In this document: piece after piece, positions 25,989 through 38,718 of the stretch | How positions within the stretch are numbered: the first letter of the stretch is position 1 | Layout: every line of letters starts with the position of its first letter | Assembly (NCBI GenBank): GCA_002328075.1 | Contig: DCVT01000014.1 | Span: 26,639 to 90,638 of the forward strand | Length of the DNA: 64,000 bases | Direction: 5' to 3' | Source of the DNA: Anaerolineales bacterium UBA2181 | GTDB taxonomy: Bacteria > Chloroflexota > Anaerolineae > Promineifilales > UBA4811 | Made by a program: the position numbers and the translations under genes | The notes under the pieces: generated by a model | The model's input: only the letters and a program-made list of their open reading frames with translations | What the model was told of the DNA's origin: nothing | Database searches by the model: none

Positions 25989-26611
25989 TCGGTCAGCGCT
26001 ATTTGCTGGTCGGCCTGGGCAATCCCGGCCTTCCATACCAGTTGCACCGGCACAACATCGGTTTCATGCTGATGGATGTGTTGGCTGACAAAAACAGACT
26101 GGTGTTTTCGCGCATGCGACACCAGGCGCTGATTGCCACGGGCAGTCTCGCCGACCGGCCGGTTGTGTTGGCAAAACCACAGACTTTTATGAACGCGAGC
26201 GGTTCAGCCGTCGCCAGATTGGCGCGTTTCTATCGGATTGAACCGCAGTTCTTGTTGGTGGCCTACGATGACCTCGACCTTCCTCTGGGAACGGTGCGAT
26301 TTCGTGCCGGCGGCGGCAGCGGCGGCCACAAGGGCATGCGCTCAATCCTGGAGCAGTTGGGAGAGCAGCAGTTTGCCCGCTTGCGGATCGGCATCGGAAG
26401 GCCGCCTGGGAGGATGGACCCGGCCGACTATGTGTTAGAACGGTTCCTGCCAGCGGAGCAGGAGCTGCGCGACGTGGTGCTGCAAGAGGCAGCCGGCGGA
26501 GCAATGTCCTTTTTGCAGGGCGGAATCGAGTTGGCCATGAGCCGACACAACCGCTGCGTGGGCGGCACTGAATTGGTAAATCAATCGGTTGGCAACAGCG
26601 ACGGAACCTGA
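25985..26611 (+). CDS. pth: Peptidyl-tRNA hydrolase
   Basis: A 208-residue enzyme that rescues tRNA from peptidyl-tRNA released by stalled ribosomes. Family residues are visible: LLVGLGNPG, the catalytic histidine in HRHNIGF, KPQTFMNASG, the aspartate in AYDDLDLPLG, and GGSGGHKGMRSI. The ATG overlaps the stop of the preceding membrane-protein gene, and mfd starts 25 bases downstream, so the three form an operon; pth next to mfd is a common bacterial arrangement. Confidence 0.96.
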   Translation: MIGQRYLLVGLGNPGLPYQLHRHNIGFMLMDVLADKNRLVFSRMRHQALIATGSLADRPVVLAKPQTFMNASGSAVARLARFYRIEPQFLLVAYDDLDLPLGTVRFRAGGGSGGHKGMRSILEQLGEQQFARLRIGIGRPPGRMDPADYVLERFLPAEQELRDVVLQEAAGGAMSFLQGGIELAMSRHNRCVGGTELVNQSVGNSDGT

Positions 26612-26636
26612 TGGCGATGTGGGGAATCCAGGCGAA

Positions 26637-30194
<3,558 letters not shown>

Positions 30195-30210
30195 GCCGAG
30201 CACCAACCAA

Positions 30211-30236
30211 GGCGGCCGGGTTCATGCCGGCCTTTT
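30211..30236 (+). terminator. Terminator of mfd, overlapping the end of uvrA
   Basis: The stem GGCCGG (30214-30219) pairs with CCGGCC (30227-30232), with a 7-base loop and TTTT following. The 3' arm lies within the last codons of the convergent uvrA. Confidence 0.65.
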
Positions 30237-33113
30237 GAGGTGCTTTCCCAGATAGAACCCGGTGTGCGAACCCGGGACCTGAACGACCTCTTCTGGGGTT
30301 CCTTCAGCGACGATCTGTCCCCCGGCATCGCCACCCTCTGGACCCAGATCAATCAGGTGATCTGCTACCTTGATGATGTCTGGATGGTGCTCTATGATGA
30401 TCACCGTGTTTCCCTTGTCCACCAGCCGGTTCAGGACCTGGATCAACTTGGCCACATCGTGCGCATGGAGTCCCACCGAGGGCTCGTCCAGGATGTAAAG
30501 CGTCTGGTCGGTTGAGCGTCGTGATAGCTCGCGGCTCAGCTTGATGCGCTGCGCCTCGCCTCCGGATAGGGTGGGAGCCGGCTGTCCGAGCCGGATGTAG
30601 CCCAGACCGACGTCCCGCAGCGTGATCAGCGTCCGTCGAATGGCAGGAAAGTTGGCGAAAAAGTCCAGAGCTTCGTCAACGCTCAACTCCAATACCTCTG
30701 CGATGTTCAATCCCTTGAAGTGAATCTGCAATGTCTCGCGGTTGAACCGTGTCCCGTGGCAGAGGTCGCAAGGAATGTAGAGATCCGGCAGGAACTGCAT
30801 CTCGATTCGCAACTGGCCCTGGCCTTCGCAAGCTTCACATCGTCCCCCCTTGACGTTAAAGCTAAAGCGTCCTGGGTCGTATCCGCGCACCTGAGCGTCC
30901 GGCAGGCTGGAGAAAAGCCTTCGGATTTGGTCGAAAAGCTTGGTGTACGTGGCCGGGTTAGAGCGAGGAGTTCGGCCTATGGGACTTTGGTCGATGTTGA
31001 TCAATTTGTCGACGTGTTCGATTCCGTCGATTCCGTCGTGTTCGCCCGCCTGGGACCGCGCACCGTTGAGCATCTGCGACAACCGATTGTACAGGGTCTC
31101 CATGACGAGCGTGCTCTTGCCCGAGCCAGATACTCCGGTGACGCAAATGAGCTTCCCCAGTGGGAAACGGACGTCGATCGATTTCAGGTTGTGTGCCCGT
31201 GCACCGCGAACAACCAGCAGTTTTCCGTTTCCCGGCCGCCGCGCCAGCGGGATGGGGATTGACATCCTGCCGGACAGGTAGGCGCCGGTGAGGGATTCTG
31301 GACAGGCGATCATCTCCTCCAGGGGGCCAGAACACACCACCTCTCCGCCCATGATGCCAGCCCCGGGGCCGAGGTCAACAATCCAATCGGCGGCCCGCAT
31401 GGTGTCCTCGTCGTGCTCCACCACTAGCAATGTGTTTCCCAGGTCCCGCATACCCTCCAGCGTCCGCAACAACCGGGCCTGGTCCCGCTGGTGCAGGCCA
31501 ATGCTGGGTTCGTCCAGCACGTACAGCACGCCCATCAATTGGGATCCAATCTGAGTTGCCAGCCGAATGCGTTGGGCCTCGCCACCACTTAGCGAACCGG
31601 CCGCCCGGCTGAGTGTGAGGTATTCCAGGCCAACGTTTGCCATGAAATCCAATCGATCGCGTATCTCCTTGAGAATGACGCCAGCGATTGCCCGCTGCCT
31701 TGTCGCCATTGGTGATTCGCTGCCCGGCTTCTGGAGCCGGTCGATCCAGGCTAGAGTCCGTGCCACCGGCCAATCGACGACGTCGACAATCCGGTTATCG
31801 TCAATGGTTACCGCCAGGCTTTCCGGCCGCAAGCGAGAACCATGGCACGCCGCACACGGCCGTTCGCCCATATAGTTTTCGATCTTTTGGCGCATATAGT
31901 CTGAGTTGGTCTCACGATACCGCCGACGCAAATTCGGAATCACCCCCTCAAACTGGGTAAGGTATTCGCCATGCGCGTCCCCATTGCGGCGCGCGTACCG
32001 AACCATGACTCGCTCATCGCCGCTGCCGTGCAAGAGGATCCGCTGCTGAGCCGCGTTCAAGGTTCGCCATGGTCGGTCGACCGGGATGTCAAAACGATCC
32101 GCCACAGATCGGAGCAGCTGCCAGGTCCACGAATCCTCATCCACCGGCCAAGGGTCCAGGGCGCCCTCCTGAAGGCTGCGGGACGTGTCGGGAACCACCA
32201 AATCCGGGTCCAATTCGAGCTGCACCCCCAACCCCTGGCAGCTTGGGCAAGCTCCGTGGGGAGTGTTAAAGCTGAAAGAGCGAGGCTCCAACTCGGGCAG
32301 ACTGATATTGCAGTATGCACATGCCAGTTTCTCAGAGTAAAGCGTGTCCACCGGTGGGGTCTGCGATACGTTGGCCACGGTCATGACGCCCTCGCCAAGC
32401 CTGAGTGCAGTCTCCACCGAGTCGGTCAGCCGCGACCGAGCTGCGTTCGCATCGGCATTGTTCTCGTCCTGGGAATGCTGGATCACCAGCCGATCTACAA
32501 CGACCTCGATGGTGTGCATCTTGTAGCGGTCCAGATCGATTCTTTCGTCCAGGTCGTGAACCTGCCCGTTGATGCGCGCTCGAACAAAGCCCATCCGGCG
32601 GGCTTCCTCCAAGACGTTCTGGTGCTGACCTTTGCGGTCATGCACCAGCGGCGCCAGAATCAGAACGCGGCCTCCGCGGGGATGGCGCATCACCGCCTCA
32701 ACGATCTGCTCGGCGCTCTGCCGCTCCACCGGCCGGCCGCATTGGTGACAATGAGGGATGCCGGCCCGTGCATACAGGAGCCTCAGATAGTCATACACCT
32801 CGGTGACGGTGCCCACCGTTGAACGCGGATTCCGACTGACACCTTTCTGGTCAATGCTGACGGCCGGACTAAGACCTTCGATCTGGTCCACATCCGGCTT
32901 TTCCATCTGACCAAGGAACTGCCGGGCGTACGCGGACAGTGATTCCACGTACCGGCGCTGGCCCTCGGCAAAGATCGTGTCGAACGCCAACGAGGATTTG
33001 CCCGAGCCCGACAGCCCCGTGATAACCACCAGGCTGTCTCGCGGGATCTCGACCGTTATGTTTTTGAGGTTGTGTTCGCGCGCGCCGCGAACGATGATCT
33101 TTTCTGGAGGCAT
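30222..33113 (-). CDS. uvrA: Excinuclease ABC subunit A
   Basis: A 963-residue damage-recognition ATPase of nucleotide excision repair. Two ABC modules are present: Walker A GLSGSGKSSLAFDT near residue 32 with a first zinc site (CAYC...CPSC near 270-300), and Walker A GVSGSGKSTLVMET near 660 with a second zinc site (CEAC...CDLC near 755-780). Signature motifs LSGGEAQRI occur in both halves. Length and order are normal for UvrA. It is followed in the same direction, upstream on the minus strand, by the RSH gene about 47 bases away, and it converges with mfd. Confidence 0.97.
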   Translation of the reverse strand: MPPEKIIVRGAREHNLKNITVEIPRDSLVVITGLSGSGKSSLAFDTIFAEGQRRYVESLSAYARQFLGQMEKPDVDQIEGLSPAVSIDQKGVSRNPRSTVGTVTEVYDYLRLLYARAGIPHCHQCGRPVERQSAEQIVEAVMRHPRGGRVLILAPLVHDRKGQHQNVLEEARRMGFVRARINGQVHDLDERIDLDRYKMHTIEVVVDRLVIQHSQDENNADANAARSRLTDSVETALRLGEGVMTVANVSQTPPVDTLYSEKLACAYCNISLPELEPRSFSFNTPHGACPSCQGLGVQLELDPDLVVPDTSRSLQEGALDPWPVDEDSWTWQLLRSVADRFDIPVDRPWRTLNAAQQRILLHGSGDERVMVRYARRNGDAHGEYLTQFEGVIPNLRRRYRETNSDYMRQKIENYMGERPCAACHGSRLRPESLAVTIDDNRIVDVVDWPVARTLAWIDRLQKPGSESPMATRQRAIAGVILKEIRDRLDFMANVGLEYLTLSRAAGSLSGGEAQRIRLATQIGSQLMGVLYVLDEPSIGLHQRDQARLLRTLEGMRDLGNTLLVVEHDEDTMRAADWIVDLGPGAGIMGGEVVCSGPLEEMIACPESLTGAYLSGRMSIPIPLARRPGNGKLLVVRGARAHNLKSIDVRFPLGKLICVTGVSGSGKSTLVMETLYNRLSQMLNGARSQAGEHDGIDGIEHVDKLINIDQSPIGRTPRSNPATYTKLFDQIRRLFSSLPDAQVRGYDPGRFSFNVKGGRCEACEGQGQLRIEMQFLPDLYIPCDLCHGTRFNRETLQIHFKGLNIAEVLELSVDEALDFFANFPAIRRTLITLRDVGLGYIRLGQPAPTLSGGEAQRIKLSRELSRRSTDQTLYILDEPSVGLHAHDVAKLIQVLNRLVDKGNTVIIIEHHPDIIKVADHLIDLGPEGGDAGGQIVAEGTPEEVVQVPGSHTGFYLGKHLKRPA

Positions 33114-33160
33114 GGCCTATCAATCCCGGCAGTACGCCTTCGGGACCCGTCACCGACCTA

Positions 33161-35500
33161 TCAAGCCCGGCGGACCTCCTCAATGGCCCATTGCATGGAA
33201 TCGTCGTCCGGTCGATACGGTGAATCCACCCGCTGCACCCCCTTGACTCCCGCTATCTCGCCGATCCTGTGGAGTATGCGGATGAGCTGGTGCAGATCGG
33301 TCAACTCTACGGAAATGGCCAACATACCTACTCGGTTCTCGCGATCAGTGCGGCCGTGCACCTCAAGGATATTGATCTGCTCAGCTTCGAGAACCTGAGT
33401 AACTGCGTATGCCAAACCACTCCGCTGGGTGGCGGCCAGCCGGATGTGAATTTCGCGTTTGACGAGTGGTTGCTTGACCCAATCCACCTCCACCAGGTTC
33501 AACCGTTCGCCACCCTTGGAGGCGTGAGCAATGTGGTGGCAATCCAATCGGTGTACCCGCACATGTCCGCTGCGCAACAGATTGCCCAGGATCGGGTCGC
33601 CCGGCGCCGGCTTGCACGTTGAACAACGCTTGACCGGCCGGCCGGACAGACCGCGCACTTGGACGTCACCGACAGCAGCCACAACATCTTCGCCAGCCGG
33701 CGAGTCTTCCAGGGAAGCCCACACCGCAGACATGGCCGCCTCGGCTACTCGGTACGGCATGACGTCGGCGCGGGCAATGGCCACCAACAAGTCCTGTACG
33801 CTTGGATAGTCCATTTGACGAGCGATGGCGGCCAGATCATAATGCGCCAAACCCATCATCCTCATCTCGCGCTCCACCGCCAGCCGGCCGATTTCAGTCC
33901 CTTCCGATTCTCGCAACCGGCGATACGCGCGTCGTATGTGGCTACGGGCATAGGTCGAATGGACGTACCCCAGGTCCTCATCTAGCCACTCTCGACGGGG
34001 CAGTTGAGCTCGGCTGCGTTCGATCCGAACCTGATCACCGCTTCGCAGGCGGGTGTTGAGCGGCATCGGCAACCCGTTGATGATCGCTACATCGGCCTCG
34101 TCGCCCAACTTGGTGTGTATCTGATAGGCCAGATCCAATGGCGTGGATCCGGCGGGAAGCTCGATCATCTCACCTTCCGGCGTAAAGACCTGGATCTGAT
34201 CCGTCAGAACCTCACGATACGCAGAAAGCCTATCGGCTCTTTCTGGAATTCCCTCAACTGGCCGCAGCCGTTGCGTCAGTCGCTGCAGTCCCTCGAATCC
34301 CTGTTCCTGCTCCGAGAACTCGGCGCTCCACCGCGCCAAGATCCCGTGATGGGCTATCTGGTGCATCTCTCGGGTTCTAAACCTAACCTTGAGCAGCCGG
34401 CCACCCGGACCGAATACGGTGGTATGAAGGGCACGATACAGGTTTTCGCGCGGTTGAGCGATATAGTCATCAAACGTGCCCGGCACGGGGTTCCATAGCT
34501 CGTGCACTGCGCATAGTGCACGGTAGCAATCACAACGGTCGGATAACACCACTACCACACGAATCAGATCCGGCAATTGGCTGGGAAGGCGGCCCGCACG
34601 CTCGTATTCCTGGTATAGCGTGTAGATCTGTTGGGGTGCAGCTTCGACGAACGGGTCGAGGCCGGCAGAGGCTACTTGGTCGGTCAGTGAACGCCTGACA
34701 ATGTCCAGCCAGCGCTCCTGATTTCTGGCCCGCCGTTCCATGAGCAGCTGGAAGCTGTTGTAAAGCACCGGTTCGAGAATCTTGAGGGCCAGCTCCTGCA
34801 GCTCGGATTTGACGTCCCACATGCCCAGCCGGTAGGCCAGTGGAGCATAGACGGCGAGCACCTCGCGTGCTTTTTCTTCCTGTTTCTTCCTGGATAGAGC
34901 TGCCAGCGTGCGCATGTTGTGCAGGCGATCGGCAAGCTTGACCACCACCACTCGCAGGTCTTCGACCATGAACTCAAAGAGGCGGTTGGTGGTGTCCACC
35001 TGCGCGTCATGCTGCGCCTGGACGGTCACCTGCTTGCCCGTGGCCTGGAGACGCGTGACTCCGTCGACGATTTTTCCCACCTCTGGACCAAACTGCCCGA
35101 CGATCTGAGAAACTGACATGGTGGTGTCCTCCACCACGTCGTGCAACAACGCAGCCGCCAGCGTGGGTGCATCCAGTCTATAGGACGCCAGGTAATCGGC
35201 GGTTGCCAGCGGATGCTCGAAAAAGAGCGCATCGCGTGACTTGCGAAGTGTCAGGCCGTGCGATTGAAATGAGGCGAGCAAGGCATCTGCCACCAGATCT
35301 TGCTGCTCCGGAGTCAAGTATCCAGCTATCCGTTGCTGGAACTGGTCCACCAGGAAAACGCATTGCGCGGCCAACTCTGGATATCGCGCTTGCCACTCCC
35401 CCCGCGGGTCGAGCCGCCGGATCACCGCCTGAAACCGTTCCACCGTCGGGGTGGGTCGTGCGCTTGGCAGCGTTACTCCCTGGTCTTGGTTGCCGTCCAT
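33161..35500 (-). CDS. RelA/SpoT homologue; intact hydrolase, degenerate synthetase
   Basis: A 779-residue (p)ppGpp enzyme. The HD hydrolase domain (about 45-220) keeps FFEHPLA, LLHDVVEDT and KLADRLHNMRTL. The synthetase domain (about 245-390) keeps DDYIAQP and ALHTTV, but NGYQSLHT reads ENLYRALHT and the usual E-(V/I)-Q-I-R-T reads LKVRFRT, losing the glutamate needed for synthesis in known enzymes. A TGS domain (QVFTPEGEMIELPAGST) and a C-terminal ACT domain follow. It may act mainly as a ppGpp hydrolase (inference). The ATG at 35500 is chosen; a GTG at 35536 is an alternative, and neither has a good ribosome site. Confidence 0.88.
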   Translation of the reverse strand: MDGNQDQGVTLPSARPTPTVERFQAVIRRLDPRGEWQARYPELAAQCVFLVDQFQQRIAGYLTPEQQDLVADALLASFQSHGLTLRKSRDALFFEHPLATADYLASYRLDAPTLAAALLHDVVEDTTMSVSQIVGQFGPEVGKIVDGVTRLQATGKQVTVQAQHDAQVDTTNRLFEFMVEDLRVVVVKLADRLHNMRTLAALSRKKQEEKAREVLAVYAPLAYRLGMWDVKSELQELALKILEPVLYNSFQLLMERRARNQERWLDIVRRSLTDQVASAGLDPFVEAAPQQIYTLYQEYERAGRLPSQLPDLIRVVVVLSDRCDCYRALCAVHELWNPVPGTFDDYIAQPRENLYRALHTTVFGPGGRLLKVRFRTREMHQIAHHGILARWSAEFSEQEQGFEGLQRLTQRLRPVEGIPERADRLSAYREVLTDQIQVFTPEGEMIELPAGSTPLDLAYQIHTKLGDEADVAIINGLPMPLNTRLRSGDQVRIERSRAQLPRREWLDEDLGYVHSTYARSHIRRAYRRLRESEGTEIGRLAVEREMRMMGLAHYDLAAIARQMDYPSVQDLLVAIARADVMPYRVAEAAMSAVWASLEDSPAGEDVVAAVGDVQVRGLSGRPVKRCSTCKPAPGDPILGNLLRSGHVRVHRLDCHHIAHASKGGERLNLVEVDWVKQPLVKREIHIRLAATQRSGLAYAVTQVLEAEQINILEVHGRTDRENRVGMLAISVELTDLHQLIRILHRIGEIAGVKGVQRVDSPYRPDDDSMQWAIEEVRRA

Positions 35501-35701
35501 CTCGTTGCGTATCAGAAGCCGGTCAGCCGGAGGCACCCGGCCTGCGCTTGCTGAGGTCGTTTCTCATGGCAGCGAGGCCGACTCAAAAGCGTTAAACCAA
35601 CATTCTACCACAAAAATGCCTTCCGGGCCCCCACGGCTTGACGGTTTCCCATCGGGGAGACGCAGGGAACCACGTGATCCAGGATGGCCCTGGTTGCCGT
35701 T

Positions 35702-35730
35702 TTGTCGGCGGTGTGGCGTGGTGCTATAAT
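35702..35730 (+). promoter_or_regulatory. Promoter of deoC
   Basis: TTGTCG (35702-35707) and TATAAT (35725-35730) are 17 bases apart, giving a leader of about 70 bases before the deoC start at 35806. Confidence 0.75.
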
Positions 35731-35805
35731 GGGCTGCCTTGAATGATAGTCGACCGGCAGTATGTCCCGCCCCAGACAGCCAAAAACGGGGCAGACGGAG
35801 ACGCC

Positions 35806-36489
35806 ATGTTGTCAAAAACCGATCCAAAAAAGGTCGCTCAATTCATTGATCACACACTCCTGCGGCCCGAGGCCTCCCGCTCTCAGATCGAGCAGATCTG
35901 TGCCGAGGCGGTGGAATACCAGTTCTGCACCGTCTGCGTCAACCCAACGTACGCGGAGCTCTGTTCCCGAATTCTAAAGGGAAGCGGCGTTCTGGTCTGC
36001 ACAGTGAATGGATTTCCCCTCGGCGCTGCTGTTTCCAGCGTCAAGGCGCTGGAGGCGGATCAGGCAATCCGGGACGGGGCGGCCGAGGTTGATATGGTCA
36101 TCAATGTCGGAGCCCTCAAGTCGGGAGACCTGGCGCTGGTGGAGTCGGATATCCGGTCGGTTGTTGATGTGTGTCACCCGGAAGGTGTTCGGCTCAAAGT
36201 GATCATCGAGGCTGCTCTGCTCTCCGATGCCGAAAAGGTGCTGGCGTGTCAACTTGCGGTGTCCGCCGGCGCCGATTACGTCAAGACCTCTACCGGTTTC
36301 GGGCCAGGCGGGGCGACGGTTGCCGATGTCATGCTGATGCGGCAGACTGTGGGGCCGCACATAGGGGTCAAGGCAGCGGGCGGAATCCGGACCCTGCGGG
36401 ACGCTCTGACCATGCTGGAGGCTGGGGCGAACCGGATCGGCGCCAGCAGCAGCGTGCAAATCGCCCGCGAAGCTCAGCGATCTGCCTAG
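35806..36489 (+). CDS. deoC: Deoxyribose-phosphate aldolase
   Basis: A 227-residue class I aldolase that splits 2-deoxyribose-5-phosphate into glyceraldehyde-3-phosphate and acetaldehyde in deoxynucleoside breakdown. Visible signatures are FIDHTLLRPEAS, VDMVINVGALKSGD, LKVIIEAALL and the Schiff-base lysine in DYVKTSTGFGPGGAT, with the phosphate-binding KAAGGIRT. The ATG at 35806 follows GGAG by five bases; an upstream ATG at 35743 lies close to the transcription start and is less likely. It is transcribed alone, with a hairpin after the stop. Confidence 0.96.
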   Translation: MLSKTDPKKVAQFIDHTLLRPEASRSQIEQICAEAVEYQFCTVCVNPTYAELCSRILKGSGVLVCTVNGFPLGAAVSSVKALEADQAIRDGAAEVDMVINVGALKSGDLALVESDIRSVVDVCHPEGVRLKVIIEAALLSDAEKVLACQLAVSAGADYVKTSTGFGPGGATVADVMLMRQTVGPHIGVKAAGGIRTLRDALTMLEAGANRIGASSSVQIAREAQRSA

Positions 36490-36502
36490 GGATCTAGACG
36501 GT

Positions 36503-36526
36503 ACGGCTGGTCATCCGACCAGCCGT
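36503..36526 (+). terminator. Hairpin after deoC
   Basis: A perfect 10-bp stem (36503-36512 with 36517-36526) and a 4-base loop lie 13 bases after the deoC stop. There is no T-tract, so it may be a Rho-type or weak terminator. Confidence 0.5.
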
Positions 36527-36605
36527 GAGCAAAAGTGAGAGTAAGCGGCTCTGACCGGGCCGTGTAAGTGCTGACGGACAGCATTCCCAGAGGGTAGGGA
36601 CGCGT

Positions 36606-37289
36606 ATGTGTGGCAGGTTTACGCTGGCGACACCGGTGGATCAATTGGCGCTGGCATTCCCGTGGCTCTCAATTCCGTCCGAGTTGCCGCCGCGGTACAA
36701 CGTTGCCCCCAGCCAGCCTGTTGCTGTGGTTGCCAACACCAATCGGAAGCTCCTGGAGTACTATCGCTGGGGATTGATCCCGTCGTGGGCCCAGGATCCG
36801 GCCATTGGCAACCGGATGATCAACGCCCGGGCGGAAACGGTGGCGGTCAAGCCTGCCTTTTCAGCCGCGTTTCGCCGTCGCCGATGCCTGGTATTGGCGG
36901 ACGGATTTTACGAATGGCAAAGGGCACCCGGGCGCACGACCAAGCAGCCGCATTACATTCGCTTGGCATCCGGGGAACCGTTTGGATTTGCCGGCTTGTG
37001 GGAGGTGTGGCGCGCTCCAGATGGTTCTGTGATCCTGTCATGCGCCATTATTACCACGCAACCGAACGATTTGGTGGCCCAGATACACGACCGGATGCCC
37101 GTCATCTTGCCGTCGGACGCGTATGAGTGCTGGCTGGACCCATCGGTACAGGAGCCGGTGGCGCTGCAGCCGTGGCTGGTTCCGTATCCGGCCGAGGGCA
37201 TGGTGGCCCATCCGGTGGGAACTCTTGTGAACAACCCGCGCAACGACCTGGCCGATTGTATCGCGCCGGCAACGGCCGCTCTTGGCTGA
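36606..37289 (+). CDS. SRAP-domain protein (YedK/HMCES family)
   Basis: A 227-residue protein. Members form a thiazolidine crosslink between Cys2 and abasic sites in single-stranded DNA, shielding them during replication. Key residues are present: Cys2 in MCGRFT, the asparagine in INARAET, the glutamate in ADGFYEW, and the histidine in IHDRMPVIL. Length and motif order match YedK. It stands alone between deoC and rpmF; with mfd and uvrA nearby the region is rich in DNA-repair genes. Confidence 0.95.
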   Translation: MCGRFTLATPVDQLALAFPWLSIPSELPPRYNVAPSQPVAVVANTNRKLLEYYRWGLIPSWAQDPAIGNRMINARAETVAVKPAFSAAFRRRRCLVLADGFYEWQRAPGRTTKQPHYIRLASGEPFGFAGLWEVWRAPDGSVILSCAIITTQPNDLVAQIHDRMPVILPSDAYECWLDPSVQEPVALQPWLVPYPAEGMVAHPVGTLVNNPRNDLADCIAPATAALG

Positions 37290-37307
37290 CTTGTCTGCCG
37301 GATCGGT

Positions 37308-37335
37308 TTGACAGTGCTCTTTCGTTCTGTATAAT
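37308..37335 (+). promoter_or_regulatory. Consensus sigma-70 promoter of rpmF
   Basis: Both elements match the consensus exactly: TTGACA (37308-37313) and TATAAT (37330-37335), 16 bases apart. This suits a highly expressed ribosomal-protein gene. Confidence 0.9.
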
Positions 37336-37394
37336 TGCCCTCTGAATGGCACATTGAGAATAGCACTGGTAGCAACGAAAGGAGCGCGTGATCC

Positions 37395-37577
37395 ATGGGT
37401 GCGCTGCCCAAAAGAAAACAATCCAAAGGTCGCCGATGTCGGCGCCGTTCCCATGACGCTCTCAAACTGGAAAATCTGGTTGCCTGTCCATCTTGTGGGG
37501 AGATGATGCGTCCGCATCGCGTTTGTCTCAACTGCGGTGTCTATCGGGGCCGGACCGTGTTTGAGATGGAGGACTAG
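37395..37577 (+). CDS. rpmF: 50S ribosomal protein L32
   Basis: A 60-residue, very basic protein of the large ribosomal subunit. The start MGALPKRKQSKGRRCRRRSH matches L32, and a zinc-ribbon with two Cys pairs (CPSCG and CLNCG) follows, as in zinc-bound L32 forms. AAAGGAG lies about nine bases upstream. It has its own consensus promoter and a strong terminator; in many bacteria rpmF leads into plsX/fab genes, and here fabD follows the terminator. Confidence 0.97.
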   Translation: MGALPKRKQSKGRRCRRRSHDALKLENLVACPSCGEMMRPHRVCLNCGVYRGRTVFEMED

Positions 37578-37632
37578 CCAGAGGCTCCCCAACCATCAGG
37601 GCTGCATTTCGACTGGTGATAACACGAATTCT

Positions 37633-37667
37633 GACGCTGGGATGCTCCCGGCGTCTTTTTTTTCTTT
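37633..37667 (+). terminator. Intrinsic terminator of rpmF
   Basis: A 9-bp stem with one G-T pair (37633-37641 with 37647-37655) and a 5-base loop is followed directly by eight T and a further TTT, a classic intrinsic terminator. Confidence 0.88.
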
Positions 37668-37746
37668 CCGGGCAATGCCATCGACCGATTCGGCGTGCAA
37701 TAGGCGAGATCATGCATTCCCTCCTCGCGGCGCGTCCGGTCGCCAA

Positions 37747-38718
37747 ATGGTGGCTGCGGTGGAAAAACGAGTAGCCTTTCTTTTTCCCGGACAGGGTTCG
37801 CAGACGGTTAACATGGGCCGGGACCTGTACGAGGTTCCGGTGGCTCGCGAGGTATTCGACACCGCCGACCGAGCGTTGGGCTTCTCCCTGTCTCGCATCA
37901 TTCTGGATGGTCCGGCGGCGACGCTCGACGATACCGAGAACGCACAGCCTGCGATTCTGACCGTGAGCATTGCCGCCTTGCTGGCATTGCAGGAACAGGT
38001 TGGAATCCGCCCTGCTGTGGTGGCCGGGCACAGCCTGGGAGAGTACAGTGCCCTGGTATGTTGCGGTTCACTGGAGTTGGTCGACGCACTCCTGTTGGTG
38101 CGGGAGCGCGGCCGGTTGATGAAGGTGGCCGGAGCGTCCAACCCCGGTGGAATGGTGGCGATCCTGGGTCTGGAGTCGGACCGCGTGAACGCGCTCTGCA
38201 GTCAAGTGCAGCGCAAGACGGGACAGGTAGTGCAGGTGGCGAACGACAATTGTCCCGGCCAGGTAGTAGTTTCGGGTTCGCGGGATGCACTCTTGCGGCT
38301 GATGGCAACCGCATCCGACGCAGGCGCGAAAAAGGTCGTGCCCCTCCAGGTGACTATTGCTGCCCATTCGGCGCTAATGCAGCAAGCGTCGGCGGCCTTT
38401 TCGTGCGCGGTTGACGGGGCAGACATCCGGCCGCCACGAATACCGGTCATCGGCAACGTCCAAGCGCAGCCATTGGTGGGTGTGACCGCGATCAGGGAAG
38501 AGTTGGTGGCGCAACTCACGCAAAGCGTCAAATGGACCCAGACTGTGCAGTGGATCCTCGCTCAGGGCGTGGTTGCACTGGTCGAAATTGGGCCCGGCGA
38601 CGTTCTCACCGGATTGGCGAAACGCATTGATCGCCAGGTTCGTCGGTTCAACCTTCAGCATCTCCCGGACATCAGCGAGTTCCTGAATTGGGTTCAAGCA
38701 GGTGGAGGAGTAGAGTGA
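37747..38718 (+). CDS. fabD: Malonyl-CoA:ACP transacylase
   Basis: A 323-residue enzyme loading malonate onto acyl-carrier protein for fatty-acid synthesis. It shows FLFPGQGSQ near the start, the nucleophile serine in GHSLGEYSAL, the arginine in LLVRERGRLM, and a histidine in VTIAAHSALM. The ATG at 37747 is the first start after the rpmF terminator that fits the family; its ribosome site is weak, and the next codon is an alternative GTG. Its stop overlaps the fabG start by four bases. Confidence 0.95.
   Translation: MVAAVEKRVAFLFPGQGSQTVNMGRDLYEVPVAREVFDTADRALGFSLSRIILDGPAATLDDTENAQPAILTVSIAALLALQEQVGIRPAVVAGHSLGEYSALVCCGSLELVDALLLVRERGRLMKVAGASNPGGMVAILGLESDRVNALCSQVQRKTGQVVQVANDNCPGQVVVSGSRDALLRLMATASDAGAKKVVPLQVTIAAHSALMQQASAAFSCAVDGADIRPPRIPVIGNVQAQPLVGVTAIREELVAQLTQSVKWTQTVQWILAQGVVALVEIGPGDVLTGLAKRIDRQVRRFNLQHLPDISEFLNWVQAGGGVE

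Noticed and set aside
37395..38718. rpmF and fabD as one transcript
   Set aside because: A strong intrinsic terminator lies between them, so fabD most likely has its own promoter, which I could not identify.
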